64,000 nucleotides of DNA. It comes from Gymnodinialimonas phycosphaerae. GTDB lineage: Bacteria; Pseudomonadota; Alphaproteobacteria; Rhodobacterales; Rhodobacteraceae. Every line of letters begins with the position of its first letter. Position 1 is the stretch's first letter. A program made the translations under genes and the position numbers. The notes beneath the pieces are model-generated. The model searched no databases, had not been told where the DNA came from, and was given only the letters and a program-made list of their open reading frames with translations. The DNA is taken from assembly GCF_019195455.1 (NCBI RefSeq), contig NZ_JAIMBW010000001.1, positions 4,243,849 through 4,307,848 of the forward strand. The letters run 5' to 3'. Positions 27,146 to 35,351 of the stretch are shown in pieces.

Positions 27146-27435
27146 TGGCGGGCCTCCAATTCCGCGGCGGCAGCGGTCAGTGCGATATCGGCGCCCAATG
27201 CCCCCTGTTTGCGGGCCATCGTGATGATCTCTTCGAGGGCCATGATTTTCTGACCAATCGCGCGGCGTTCCTGCTCCAAGGGCAGAAGCGCAAAGGCGAT
27301 TTGATCGAGAGTAGCGCGCTCAATGGGCTGATTGCGGGCCAGCCTGCCGCCAATGGCAGGGACCGCGATCGTGTCGGGAAGAGCGCTGAGCCAGGTGGAC
27401 TGGCGGAGTTTTTTCAGAGGTGATGTGAACATCAT
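27142..27435 (-). CDS. Hypothetical phage protein
   Basis: A 97-residue protein with a basic N-terminus (MMFTSPLKKLRQSTW) and a long helical C-terminal part (ALLPLEQERRAIGQKIMALEEII) that could form a coiled coil. It overlaps the ATPase start by four bases. No family recognised; co-translation suggests a partner of the recombination ATPase. Confidence 0.6.
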   Translation of the reverse strand: MMFTSPLKKLRQSTWLSALPDTIAVPAIGGRLARNQPIERATLDQIAFALLPLEQERRAIGQKIMALEEIITMARKQGALGADIALTAAAAELEARQ

Positions 27436-27542
27436 CCAGCTCCTGTTTCGTCATGCTCCGGGGTCGTCATTAGGGTGACAACTGCCGGGCCCGACGCCGC
27501 CCTGGAGCTTGCGGTCGAGGTGTTTCCCCAAGGGTTTTGCAT
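27432..27542 (-). CDS. Possible 36-residue leader ORF
   Basis: Frame beginning MQNPWGNTSTASS and ending DETGAG. Its stop overlaps the start of the 97-residue gene. A G-rich run lies immediately before its ATG. It may be a leader peptide or chance; composition alone does not settle it. Confidence 0.2.
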   Translation of the reverse strand: MQNPWGNTSTASSRAASGPAVVTLMTTPEHDETGAG

Positions 27543-27583
27543 TCCCCCGAAGGCCCGGCATGTTTAGTGAATTTCTCTTGGCC

Positions 27584-28201
27584 CTACTTACCGACGCGGG
27601 GCGCAAACTGTCGGGGCGCTGCCTCGAAATACCCGTCGAGCCCCATGGCAATGGCGGCTTTTCGAATGACGCTGAGGCGCTCGTAGATTGTGCTGCGGTG
27701 TAGGTCCAAAATACGCGCCGCATCTGCAACTGAGCCCTGGCTCACAGCAATCGCTATGCTCCGTGAACTGGGACAAAGGGATGCCAGAAAAGTGGCGACG
27801 TCACTCTTCAGCCCCGCACCATGGTGGGCTGCAAAATCATCAACTCCGTGAGTGGGCGAGGTCTCACTCAAGGTATCGGCAAGGGTCAGGCCTTCCTCGC
27901 CGTTCTTGCCCAAGATCGGTGTTTCAAAAGACTGTGTCTTGCGGCTGGCCTTTGCGGCCTGACTTTGCCGTGCAAGATCCGCGATCCTGTTTTTGACGAT
28001 GCGGTCGACAAAGGTGTCAAAGCAGGCGCGCTCGGGGTCGAACTGTTCTGCGCGGCGCAGAACCTCTTCCCTGAGTTCTTGTGCGATGTCTTCGGCATCG
28101 AGGCCGGGGGCGGCGCCGGAAAGCGCCAAGCGCGCGGCGCGGATGTTGATGTTGCGATTGATGCGCGATGCGGGGTCAATCAGTGCGTTGAGATGCTCCA
28201 T
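27584..28201 (-). CDS. Sigma-70-like / ECF-type regulator of the prophage
   Basis: A 205-residue protein from the ATG at 28201. Region 2-like sequence is EDIAQELREEVLRRAEQFDPERACFDTFVDRIVKNRIADLARQ. Region 4-like helix-turn-helix is GSVADAARILDLHRSTIYERLSVIRKAAI. Between them is a linker with THGVDDFAAHHGAG. It should bind RNA polymerase or at least promoter DNA and redirect transcription of phage genes. Its frame extends upstream to 28294, but that part is not sigma-like. It is the first gene of the lower leftward block after a terminator. Confidence 0.7.
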   Translation of the reverse strand: MEHLNALIDPASRINRNINIRAARLALSGAAPGLDAEDIAQELREEVLRRAEQFDPERACFDTFVDRIVKNRIADLARQSQAAKASRKTQSFETPILGKNGEEGLTLADTLSETSPTHGVDDFAAHHGAGLKSDVATFLASLCPSSRSIAIAVSQGSVADAARILDLHRSTIYERLSVIRKAAIAMGLDGYFEAAPRQFAPRVGK

Positions 28202-28301
28202 GGTATTCGCCTTCGTCCAGGTGGACGGGCTCGAGGGCCCGAATACCCGGCTCCGGCGAAATTTCATTGGGAGGCCTGGAATGGCGGCCCGCACAAGAAA
28301 G

Positions 28302-28334
28302 AAGCCGCCGAAATCATCGTGATTTCAGCGGCTT
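28302..28334 (-). terminator. Terminator of the 30649-28372 operon
   Basis: Long hairpin: AAGCCGC pairs with GCGGCTT and, inside, GAAATCA-TCG-TGATTTC. On the minus strand the stem is followed by a CTTTCTT tract. It lies about 40 bases after the stop of the upstream gene and separates it from the sigma-like gene. Confidence 0.7.
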
Positions 28335-28371
28335 GAGATCTGGAAATATTTTGAGATTTTTTCGTCTGTGC

Positions 28372-29478
28372 TCAGCGAAGTTTCGTTAAGGTCTGTCCTT
28401 GGCGCCCTTGGCGTAGATCGTCTGCACTTAGGACGAACCTTGTCACGTATTCCCCTTTCACGACGGGAATTGGGTCTCCATCCAGCCCAAAGGCTTTCTT
28501 CAATGCCCTGGACAAGGTCTGCTTATTTTTCTGCAGGAGCTGCGTGTCTTTCGAATTCGCGCAGTGCACCGCATGCCGGCCACTTCGGGCGCCGAGTTCC
28601 AAGAAGAATTTCCACGCCTCTTTAAAGGCAGTTTCCTGGGTCTTGGTGTTCCGCAAGCCAAAGGCATCAGGCTCAAAGGCACGGGTGACACCGCCAACGG
28701 AAACGTTGATCCAAGCTACCGCTGTGAAGCGGATCGTCATGTCTTCCCATGTTGTGCCAGGCGGCAGGTCCCAAGCGCGCTGAGGGCCCTTAGCTTGCGC
28801 GGCCATATCTTCGAGCTGACCAAGCAAGTCTTGCATCACGTCATTGCCCTGTGGGCTGAGCGCAAGTTTTCCGGCCCCACGGGCAATCACCACAATGTCG
28901 AGCGGCATCAGGGTTACGCCATGGCGCCGAAGCGGTTCGGCGACAGTATCTGGGAGGGACGCCGTTGTCGGGCAGAGCAACACGACTGGGGCAGGCGTTT
29001 CCAGTATCTCGTCGAGGTCTTGAGGGTTTGCTTTTGGCGTGGATCCGGGAACGCACAAAAACAAAGGCACACCCAGTCCGGCTGCGCGCTCGCGTGTGCC
29101 CAATCGCATGACCAATGATGGAGCTGGCTGCCGGGTCGGTGGCGATAGCTCGAAGGCGGCGACCAATGCGGTTGCGAACTTCCGGGCATCGAGGGCGTGG
29201 ATGCGGATCGCATCGATAGAAACATCAAGCGCCTTGCAGGATTTGGGGCTGTCACCACAAACGGCGCTGGCGGTCCCGTCGCGATTGAGCACGACTTGTC
29301 GAGGACAGCCCTCACCCCCGGGGTTTGGGCAAGGGAGCGACGCCGCCATTTTGCCCGTTGCGGGCAAAAATGGCGCCACCGCTTTCCATTCCTCGCCGAG
29401 GCGCTGCTGCCAGCCCCAATGCGATGATCCGCCGTCGGTCAGCTCGTCAAGCGCTTTCCAGAACTTCGAAATCATCAT
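28372..29478 (-). CDS. Large hypothetical prophage protein B
   Basis: About 368 residues from the ATG at 29478 (MMISKFWKALDELTDGGSSHW). It carries Cys-rich CPNPGGEGCPRQVVLNRDGTASAVCGDSPKSC around residues 50-85, which could bind zinc. A Rossmann-like central part (VPLFLCVPG, VVLLCPTTASLPDTVAEPLRRHG) and a Lys/Arg-rich C-terminus follow. No named family. The start overlaps the end of the upstream 400-residue gene by about 30 bases, so the two are a translationally coupled pair transcribed away from the control region. Confidence 0.65.
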   Translation of the reverse strand: MMISKFWKALDELTDGGSSHWGWQQRLGEEWKAVAPFLPATGKMAASLPCPNPGGEGCPRQVVLNRDGTASAVCGDSPKSCKALDVSIDAIRIHALDARKFATALVAAFELSPPTRQPAPSLVMRLGTRERAAGLGVPLFLCVPGSTPKANPQDLDEILETPAPVVLLCPTTASLPDTVAEPLRRHGVTLMPLDIVVIARGAGKLALSPQGNDVMQDLLGQLEDMAAQAKGPQRAWDLPPGTTWEDMTIRFTAVAWINVSVGGVTRAFEPDAFGLRNTKTQETAFKEAWKFFLELGARSGRHAVHCANSKDTQLLQKNKQTLSRALKKAFGLDGDPIPVVKGEYVTRFVLSADDLRQGRQGQTLTKLR

Positions 29479-30649
29479 CGCGATCGGCCTCAGATTGCAG
29501 TTTCCAGAATCCACGCGCCTTGAGCCACGCTTCTACCAGGCTCGTGTCAGCATCACGTTCATAGCGGGCAATGTTGACGGGGCGGATCATCACCGAGCGT
29601 TCTTTCTTGTCGCCCTCGAATGCCACCTTGAACTTGGCATATGTCAGCCGACCAAGGCTTAGCCGGGCCGCCCAGTCGCCCCCATAGGTCTCGAAAAGAT
29701 CATCCGAGCGGCGAGTTTCATATTCGGGACAGGTGCCATCCCACATGCGGCCAAACTCCACAAAACGGACCCGCGAAAGGCCAGGGATGTCAGCACATAC
29801 GAGGGCGGCGGGGCCATTATCGATCAGCGGCTGCAGATTGTAGCGTTCAGCCCGTTCAAAATGCGCATCTTCTCCGAAAAGAACCATGCCGAGCGTTCTG
29901 AGATAAAGCTCCCGCTCGCCCTTCGTCTCCGCGTTGACGCCAATCTCGTCGATCTCGGCATCATAAATCAGCACATCGTCCTTTTGCGGCCGATAAAAGG
30001 CAATCCCATCCTTGCCATCTTCCTTGTGCTCCCCCTCCCGCCGCATGGGCTGGCCATGGCGCACTAAGATCCAAATGCGGTTCTCTTGGGGGAACACGAA
30101 TACCCGCGACCCCCGACCGCGGCGTTTGCTCTCAAACCATGGGTCCATCAGGGCTTCCATCTCACGGCACTGCGCCTCGGAGATGAAAATTCGGCACTCA
30201 GATTCTGCAGGCTTGATCGACTTCCCGGCAAAATATGTGAAGTTCGAGCGGTTGAAGGCGACCGTTTCCGCATGCTGGCGCTCAAGCAGATCAGGCTTCG
30301 CTAGCCAGATCTGCACGGCCACGTCGGCTGGCGTGCTTTTCTCATCATGATCGATGTCGAGCCCGGCCGCTTCAGCGCGCTCGATCAGCTCATCCATTGG
30401 CTCTTTCCGGGCTGTTTCGTGCACGTAATAGAGCGCGTTCACCATGCTTTCGGGGACAGCCTGATCCGGATTCATCAGGATGGCGGCGATGGTATCAAAG
30501 GGCATGTCTGAGGTGTCTGCAGCGGTCAGGTCGAGGCCTCGGCCGATGAAGTAATCCGACCATGTTGATAAAAAAACAATGAGGCGATTGGGATCGATTT
30601 CTTTCAATCGAGAGGGGTTGGTAAATACACGTGGGTTGAACGTGGCCAT
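29447..30649 (-). CDS. Large hypothetical prophage protein A
   Basis: A 400-residue protein from the ATG at 30649 (MATFNPRVFTNPSRLKEIDPNRL), preceded by AAGGAAG. It is acidic, with no membrane segment and no catalytic motif I can name. It contains NRIWILVRHGQPMRREGEHKEDGKDG and a DDVLIYDAEIDEIGVNAETKGERELYL stretch suggestive of a nuclease-like or regulatory fold, but this is not convincing. It is the first gene leftward from the control region, a place often held by early or lysogeny functions. Confidence 0.65.
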   Translation of the reverse strand: MATFNPRVFTNPSRLKEIDPNRLIVFLSTWSDYFIGRGLDLTAADTSDMPFDTIAAILMNPDQAVPESMVNALYYVHETARKEPMDELIERAEAAGLDIDHDEKSTPADVAVQIWLAKPDLLERQHAETVAFNRSNFTYFAGKSIKPAESECRIFISEAQCREMEALMDPWFESKRRGRGSRVFVFPQENRIWILVRHGQPMRREGEHKEDGKDGIAFYRPQKDDVLIYDAEIDEIGVNAETKGERELYLRTLGMVLFGEDAHFERAERYNLQPLIDNGPAALVCADIPGLSRVRFVEFGRMWDGTCPEYETRRSDDLFETYGGDWAARLSLGRLTYAKFKVAFEGDKKERSVMIRPVNIARYERDADTSLVEAWLKARGFWKLQSEADRDDDFEVLESA

Positions 30650-30740
30650 GAGCGACTTCCTTCTCCAGGGGGTGTCCTGCACAGGCGAATCGAACGGACC
30701 GCGGGCAGTAAAAAGACCTTACATGATCTGCGCCTTTTGT

Positions 30741-30780
30741 CTATATGTTGTTTTGGTAAGCATTTAAATACAACATATAG
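30741..30780. promoter_or_regulatory. Perfect 11-bp inverted repeat in the divergent control region
   Basis: CTATATGTTGT at 30741-30751 and ACAACATATAG at 30770-30780, separated by 18 bases. It lies between the leftward gene starting at 30649 and the rightward gene starting at 30975. The symmetry and A+T richness suggest a repressor operator covering the divergent promoters. Confidence 0.55.
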
Positions 30781-30796
30781 TGCAAAATGATGCCAT

Positions 30797-30842
30797 ATGA
30801 CGTCATTTGGCGTCATGTGCTAAATCTCGATGTTCCTATAAT
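30797..30842 (+). promoter_or_regulatory. CGTCAT repeats and probable rightward promoter
   Basis: ATGACGTCAT (30797-30806) is a perfect palindrome. CGTCATTTGG and CGTCATGTGC follow one another at exactly 10-base spacing (30801-30820), which places two sites on the same DNA face. A consensus TATAAT follows at 30837-30842. This is probably an activator or repressor site plus the -10 box for the rightward replication operon; no good -35 box is seen, which would fit an activated promoter. Confidence 0.45.
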
Positions 30843-30974
30843 GTTCTGGTCCGACATTTTGTAGGTCCCATCGGTAAGTGAGGAAGGTCCCCCTGGAGAC
30901 CTTCTCGATGAAAACAGACCACACATCTTCGCTCTTGCCAGAGCTTTTTGCCCTTCCATCGTCGGAGGGCCGCA

Positions 30975-31181
30975 ATGATTGACCCCGATGATCGTGAGAA
31001 AGCTGCGCTCGTGCATGCCATGAAATCCATGGGCCTGCTCATGGGCGAAATCGGCTGGTCGACCCGCTTCAAAGACCTCACGGCCATGCAGGCCGGAAAG
31101 CTGGCTGAAGCAGCCGTCGATGGCTTCCAGGAAAGCATGGTGGCCTCGGCGCCACGCGCAAGTTCGGAGGTGCCGTTTTGA
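30975..31181 (+). CDS. Small hypothetical protein, first gene of rightward operon
   Basis: A 68-residue protein beginning MIDPDDREKAALVHAMKSMG, with GGAGG six bases upstream of the ATG. It is mostly helical and contains no catalytic motif. Its stop overlaps the TTG start of the nuclease gene. Being first in the operon suggests an early regulatory or replication-accessory role, which is inference. Confidence 0.65.
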   Translation: MIDPDDREKAALVHAMKSMGLLMGEIGWSTRFKDLTAMQAGKLAEAAVDGFQESMVASAPRASSEVPF

Positions 31182-31927
31182 CCGACGCCCTTTTGGACTT
31201 CAATCACCGCGACAAGCCTCCGAGCTTTGCCGAGGGTGTCAACGCGCTTATCGACCGTGCCCTTGTGACAGAAAACGACGCGAGGCCAACCCGCGATTAT
31301 CTTGGCGGCAGCCGCTTGGGAGATGCCTGTGCGCGGCGCCTGCAATACGAATACCTCAAGACCCCGAAGGATGAGAGCGGCGGCTTTTCTGGCCAGTCGT
31401 TGCGGATCTTCGCGCTTGGGCATGTGCTGGAAGACCTCGCAATCGAGTGGCTGCGCAAGGCAGGCTTCGATCTGCGCACCCGCAACCGACATGGTGATCA
31501 GTTTGGATTTTCCGTGGCGGGTGGTCGGGTCAAAGGACATGCCGACGGCGTGGTTGTCGCTGCGCCAAATGGCATGGCGGTGCCTGCGCTTTGGGAATGC
31601 AAATCGGCCAATGCCAAGAACTGGCGCGCCATTGAAAAGCACGGGGTGGTCAAGGCCAAGCCCATCTATGCAGCACAGATCGCGCTTTATCAGGCCTATC
31701 TGGGCCTGACAGAGACGCCGGCGCTCTTTACGGCGATCAACAAGGACACCTGCGAGATCTGGCACGAGTTGGTGCCCTTTGATGGAGCGCTTGCGCAAGC
31801 CGCCAGTGATAAGGCTGTTCAGATCCTGCGCGCCTGCGATGCGGGCGAGCAGCTGCCCCGCCACACGACAGACCCTGAGCATTTTGAATGCCGGTTTTGT
31901 TCCTACGCCGCGAGGTGCTGGGCATGA
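31178..31927 (+). CDS. PD-(D/E)XK nuclease, RecB/Cas4-like
   Basis: A 249-residue nuclease. The catalytic core reads GHADGVVVAAPNGMAVPALWECKSAN: Asp in GHAD, then Glu and Lys in ECK. QIALYQAYLGL is the QxxxY motif of RecB-type nucleases. The C-terminus FECRFCSYAARCWA supplies cysteines like those of Fe-S-containing RecB/Cas4/AddB nucleases. Start is TTG at 31178 (TTGA overlap), with GGAGG seven bases upstream. It probably resects phage DNA ends for recombination-dependent replication. Confidence 0.82.
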   Translation: MTDALLDFNHRDKPPSFAEGVNALIDRALVTENDARPTRDYLGGSRLGDACARRLQYEYLKTPKDESGGFSGQSLRIFALGHVLEDLAIEWLRKAGFDLRTRNRHGDQFGFSVAGGRVKGHADGVVVAAPNGMAVPALWECKSANAKNWRAIEKHGVVKAKPIYAAQIALYQAYLGLTETPALFTAINKDTCEIWHELVPFDGALAQAASDKAVQILRACDAGEQLPRHTTDPEHFECRFCSYAARCWA

Positions 31928-34314
31928 CCGATCACGTGCAAACAGCTGATGCGGCCGAGCCTGTTGTCCCAGACGCGAATACGATCGCGCTCTACGCAGA
32001 TGTCGTGTTCGGCTATTGCGAGTTCCTCGCACCCGTCCGTGCACTGGCGGAAAAGGGTGCAGCTGATGCGCCGCCGCATACGCCATTCTTGCCTGTGGAT
32101 GGGGATCTTGGCGTCAAGCTTGCCCATCAAGCGGACTGGGCCGCGCAAACGGGCATGGCGCTCTTTGTCGTGCCGGGCACAGTTCACGAGGCGGGCGCGG
32201 CACGCTCTGAGCATATTGCCCAGATGCAGGTTGTCCTGGTCGACATCGATCATGGCGATATCGCAGCAAAGCGCAGCCATTTGATCCAGCACCTCGGCAC
32301 GCCAACGCTCGAAGTTGCATCAGGTGGCGTGACACCCGAGGGGCAGGACAAGCTCCATCTTTACTGGCGGCTGACAGAGCCTGCCGAAGGAGAGGACATC
32401 GCCCGCGTCTGCCGGGCGCGCCAGATGATTGCCGCCAAGGTTGGTGGCGATCCCTCATTCAAATCCGCGCATCAGCCCATTAGGGTAGCAGGCTCCGTTC
32501 ATGCCAAGTCTGGCATCAAACGGTTGGTCTCTATCCTCGATTATCGCCCCGTTGACTTTGACCTTGGTGAACTGGCGGAGGCCATCTTCGCCATGCCTCC
32601 AATGGAGGGCCTTGCGGCTGAGGCGTTGGATTTTAACGCCGCCCCGGCTGAGCGCGGCAGCGTGCCTGAGCTCTTTGCCAAGCCGGTCCGCGAAGGCGGC
32701 GTGGACGGCACGACCCGGTTTGACGCGCTCTCGCGCGTCATTGGGTATTGGATCCGCCGAAGCCGCGAAGGGCATGTCACGCCGGCCGATGCTTGGGCAG
32801 AGATCGTCGCGTATAACGACGCGCGCATTGATCCCCCATGGCCCGATGCGCGCCTCCGGCAAGAGGCAGAGCGGCTATGGCGGCTGGATCAGGCACGCAA
32901 CGGGGAAATCCCCGACGAAGAGGGCCTAGAGCCAGAGCCTAGTCACGGAGGTGGCGATGGCTCTGGTAACGCAGGTCCAAGCCCCGTGCGGTTCTCGGAG
33001 GATGCCCTTGCGTCAACTTTTGCGGATCAGCATTCCGATGCCTGGCGCTATGTGGCTGGCTGGGGCCAATGGCTGACCTGGACAGGTCGCATCTGGAAGC
33101 GCGAGGACACGCTACAGGCCTTTGATCTGGCGCGCCAAGTCTGTCGGGCGGCCGCCGTGCGCTCCCCATCGTCAAAGGTCCGCACAAAGCTCTCGGCCGC
33201 CTCGACGGTTGCCGCTGTTGAACGCTTGGCCCGCAGTGATCGTCGCCATGCCACGACGACCGACGTCTGGGATCGTGACCCTTGGCTCTTCAACACGACA
33301 GCCGGGGTGCTTGATCTGCGGAGCGGGCAATCCCAGCCCCATGATCAGGCGCTGTGCATGACGAAGATCGCGGCCGCAGCGCCCAAGGGCAATTGCCCGA
33401 CCTGGCTCAGTTTCCTCGAAACCGTCACAGGCGGCGACGCTGAGCTACAATCCTACCTCCAGCGCATGGCAGGCTACTGTCTGACCGGCGTCACCAGCGA
33501 GCACGCGCTTTTCTTCCTCTATGGGACAGGCGCCAATGGCAAATCCGTCTTCGCCAATACGCTGACGGAAATCCTCGGTGACTACGCCACCGTCGCGCCC
33601 ATGGACATGTTTATGGCGAGCCATGGGGATCGGCACCCGACCGATATGGCAGGGCTGCGGGGCGCGCGTGTGGTGACGTCCATCGAGACGGAACAAGGCA
33701 GCCGGTGGGCGGAGAGCAAGCTCAAAGCGCTAACCGGGGGCGACAAGATCACAGCCCGCTTTATGCGGCAGGACTTCTTCGAGTTCATACCGCAGTTCAA
33801 GCTGCTGATCGTTGGCAACCACAAGCCCACCATTCGCAATGTGGATGAGGCGATGAAGCGGCGGCTTCACATGGTGCCGTTCACCGTCACCATCCCGTCC
33901 GCCAAGCGCGACAAGCGCCTGCCTGACCGGCTGCTCGCCGAGCGGGACGGCATCCTAACCTGGGCGCTGCAAGGCTGTCTGGAGTGGCAACAGCATGGCC
34001 TGCGCCCGCCGCCGGCCGTGATGGCCGCCACCGAGGATTACTTCGAGGCTGAGGACGCCCTTGGACGCTGGATCGAGGAGCGCTGCGAGACCGGCAACAA
34101 GGCCTTCTGGGCCGGGTCTACGGATCTTTTCAACAGCTGGAAGGCTTGGGCCGAAGCTAACGGGGAATATGCCGGCTCGATGAAGCGCTTTTCCGAGACG
34201 CTGAGCACCAAGGGGTTCACTCGAGAAAACACCCGTAAGGCCCGCGGCTTCCTCGGGATCAAGCTTTGCGACAACAACTCTGACCTATTTACGGGGGAAT
34301 GCAATGACCAATGA
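31924..34314 (+). CDS. Phage/plasmid primase-helicase (D5/P4 family)
   Basis: A 796-residue protein. The N-terminal part carries a RepB-like archaeo-eukaryotic primase domain with the metal motif VVLVDIDHGD. The C-terminal part is a superfamily 3 helicase of the D5/P4 type, with Walker A FLYGTGANGKS, Walker B region GARVVTSIETEQ and the sensor FKLLIVGNHKP. The ATG at 31924 overlaps the nuclease stop (ATGA). It initiates phage DNA replication by priming and unwinding and implies an origin nearby. Confidence 0.9.
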   Translation: MTDHVQTADAAEPVVPDANTIALYADVVFGYCEFLAPVRALAEKGAADAPPHTPFLPVDGDLGVKLAHQADWAAQTGMALFVVPGTVHEAGAARSEHIAQMQVVLVDIDHGDIAAKRSHLIQHLGTPTLEVASGGVTPEGQDKLHLYWRLTEPAEGEDIARVCRARQMIAAKVGGDPSFKSAHQPIRVAGSVHAKSGIKRLVSILDYRPVDFDLGELAEAIFAMPPMEGLAAEALDFNAAPAERGSVPELFAKPVREGGVDGTTRFDALSRVIGYWIRRSREGHVTPADAWAEIVAYNDARIDPPWPDARLRQEAERLWRLDQARNGEIPDEEGLEPEPSHGGGDGSGNAGPSPVRFSEDALASTFADQHSDAWRYVAGWGQWLTWTGRIWKREDTLQAFDLARQVCRAAAVRSPSSKVRTKLSAASTVAAVERLARSDRRHATTTDVWDRDPWLFNTTAGVLDLRSGQSQPHDQALCMTKIAAAAPKGNCPTWLSFLETVTGGDAELQSYLQRMAGYCLTGVTSEHALFFLYGTGANGKSVFANTLTEILGDYATVAPMDMFMASHGDRHPTDMAGLRGARVVTSIETEQGSRWAESKLKALTGGDKITARFMRQDFFEFIPQFKLLIVGNHKPTIRNVDEAMKRRLHMVPFTVTIPSAKRDKRLPDRLLAERDGILTWALQGCLEWQQHGLRPPPAVMAATEDYFEAEDALGRWIEERCETGNKAFWAGSTDLFNSWKAWAEANGEYAGSMKRFSETLSTKGFTRENTRKARGFLGIKLCDNNSDLFTGECNDQ

Positions 34315-34900
34315 AACAAAGGCTGCGACGGATGTGACGGGTTCCCCCTATATAGGCGTCACGCGCGCGCATGCGCGCACGCGCAACGGTGATAGTGAAC
34401 TATCCGCTGCATCCGTCACACCCTCTGCACAGGCCAAGTCAATTCTCGCCCTCGATCTTGGGACGACCACTGGCTGGGCGCTGCGTGGCTTCGACGGCCT
34501 GATCACGAGCGGTACGGCCAGTTTCAAGCCTGGGCGCTATGACGGGGGCGGGATGCGTTACCTCCGGTTCACGAACTGGGTCACCGAGATCGACCGCCTG
34601 TCTGGGCCTATTGAGGCGATCTATTTCGAAGAGGTGCGGCGTCACCTCGGCACTGATGCGGCGCATATCTACGGCGGCTTGATGGCGTCCCTGACAAGTT
34701 GGGCCGAGTTGCGGGGCGTCCCGTACCAGGGCGTGCCGGTCGGCACCATCAAGCGTCACGCGACCGGGAAGGGCAACGCGCCCAAAGAAGCGATGATCGC
34801 GGCCGCCCAATCCCGCGGCTACAGCCCCAAGGACGACAACGAGGCTGATGCCATCGCGATCCTGCACTGGGCCTTGGAGACCCAAGGCGGTGTCGCATGA
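34304..34900 (+). CDS. RuvC-like Holliday junction resolvase
   Basis: A 198-residue protein with an RNase H-fold resolvase from about residue 45: ILALDLGTTTGWAL (first catalytic Asp), IYFEEVRRHLGTDAAHIYGG (Glu) and NEADAIAILHWAL (final Asp). The first 45 residues are non-conserved and are encoded by palindrome-rich DNA, so the true functional start may be later or the DNA may serve another role. It would resolve branched phage DNA before packaging. It overlaps the primase gene by 11 bases. Confidence 0.82.
   Translation: MTNETKAATDVTGSPYIGVTRAHARTRNGDSELSAASVTPSAQAKSILALDLGTTTGWALRGFDGLITSGTASFKPGRYDGGGMRYLRFTNWVTEIDRLSGPIEAIYFEEVRRHLGTDAAHIYGGLMASLTSWAELRGVPYQGVPVGTIKRHATGKGNAPKEAMIAAAQSRGYSPKDDNEADAIAILHWALETQGGVA
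34331..34420. repeat. Nested palindrome cluster at the start of the RuvC-like gene
   Basis: Within 90 bases: CCTATATAGG (34347-34356), the alternating purine-pyrimidine palindrome GCGCGCATGCGCGC (34365-34378), GATAGT-GA-ACTATC (34391-34404), and flanking arms TGTGACGG (34333-34340) and CCGTCACA (34413-34420). The outer arms are roughly centred on the inner palindrome. This density of dyads is not needed for coding and suggests a binding or initiation site; it is next to the primase gene. Confidence 0.5.
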
Positions 34901-35154
34901 GCGCCGCTGCGTTTCTGGAAAAAGTAGCCGGCGTGCTCGAAGAGCGTGGCCATGCCTATGGCGCAGCGGATGCGGCCTTTGAGGCGATTGCAGCACGCTG
35001 GTCGATCACGCTCGGACGCCCCGTGTCGGCAGCGCAGGTTGTCCTTTGCATGATCGATCTGAAGCTGGTTCGGCTCTCCCATGACCCGGGGCACGAGGAC
35101 AGCCTCATCGATGTTATCGGCTATGCAGCCCTTTTCTCGGAGGTGTGCCGATGA
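34897..35154 (+). CDS. DUF6378-like phage protein
   Basis: An 85-residue protein of the pattern R-x-YG ... IAARWSITLG ... QVVLCMIDLKLVRLSHDPGHEDSLIDVIGYAAL, which I match to DUF6378. Conserved Lys, Arg, Asp and Tyr suggest a small enzyme-like or nucleotide-pool fold. Function unknown. It overlaps the resolvase stop by four bases. Confidence 0.65.
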   Translation: MSAAAFLEKVAGVLEERGHAYGAADAAFEAIAARWSITLGRPVSAAQVVLCMIDLKLVRLSHDPGHEDSLIDVIGYAALFSEVCR

Positions 35155-35351
35155 AATCCATGCGGTGGCATCCGCCCGGCTATGGTGGCGAGCGGCGGGG
35201 GCCAGATCAATTCAAACGGGATGGCTGGCGTGAAACAGGGTTGTTTGCTGTCAGCATCGACGATGACCGGCTGACCTGGGCTGAGCGCGAACTCGTCCGC
35301 CAGCTCGGCGAAAAGCTCTATGGCAAGAGGAAAAAGGGGAAGACCGGATGA
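35151..35351 (+). CDS. Small hypothetical phage protein
   Basis: A 66-residue protein beginning MKSMRWHPPGYGGERRGPDQF and ending in a strongly basic tail (KLYGKRKKGKTG). Its ATG overlaps the stop of the preceding gene, and the next gene overlaps its end. The basic tail may bind nucleic acid. No family recognised. Confidence 0.6.
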   Translation: MKSMRWHPPGYGGERRGPDQFKRDGWRETGLFAVSIDDDRLTWAERELVRQLGEKLYGKRKKGKTG

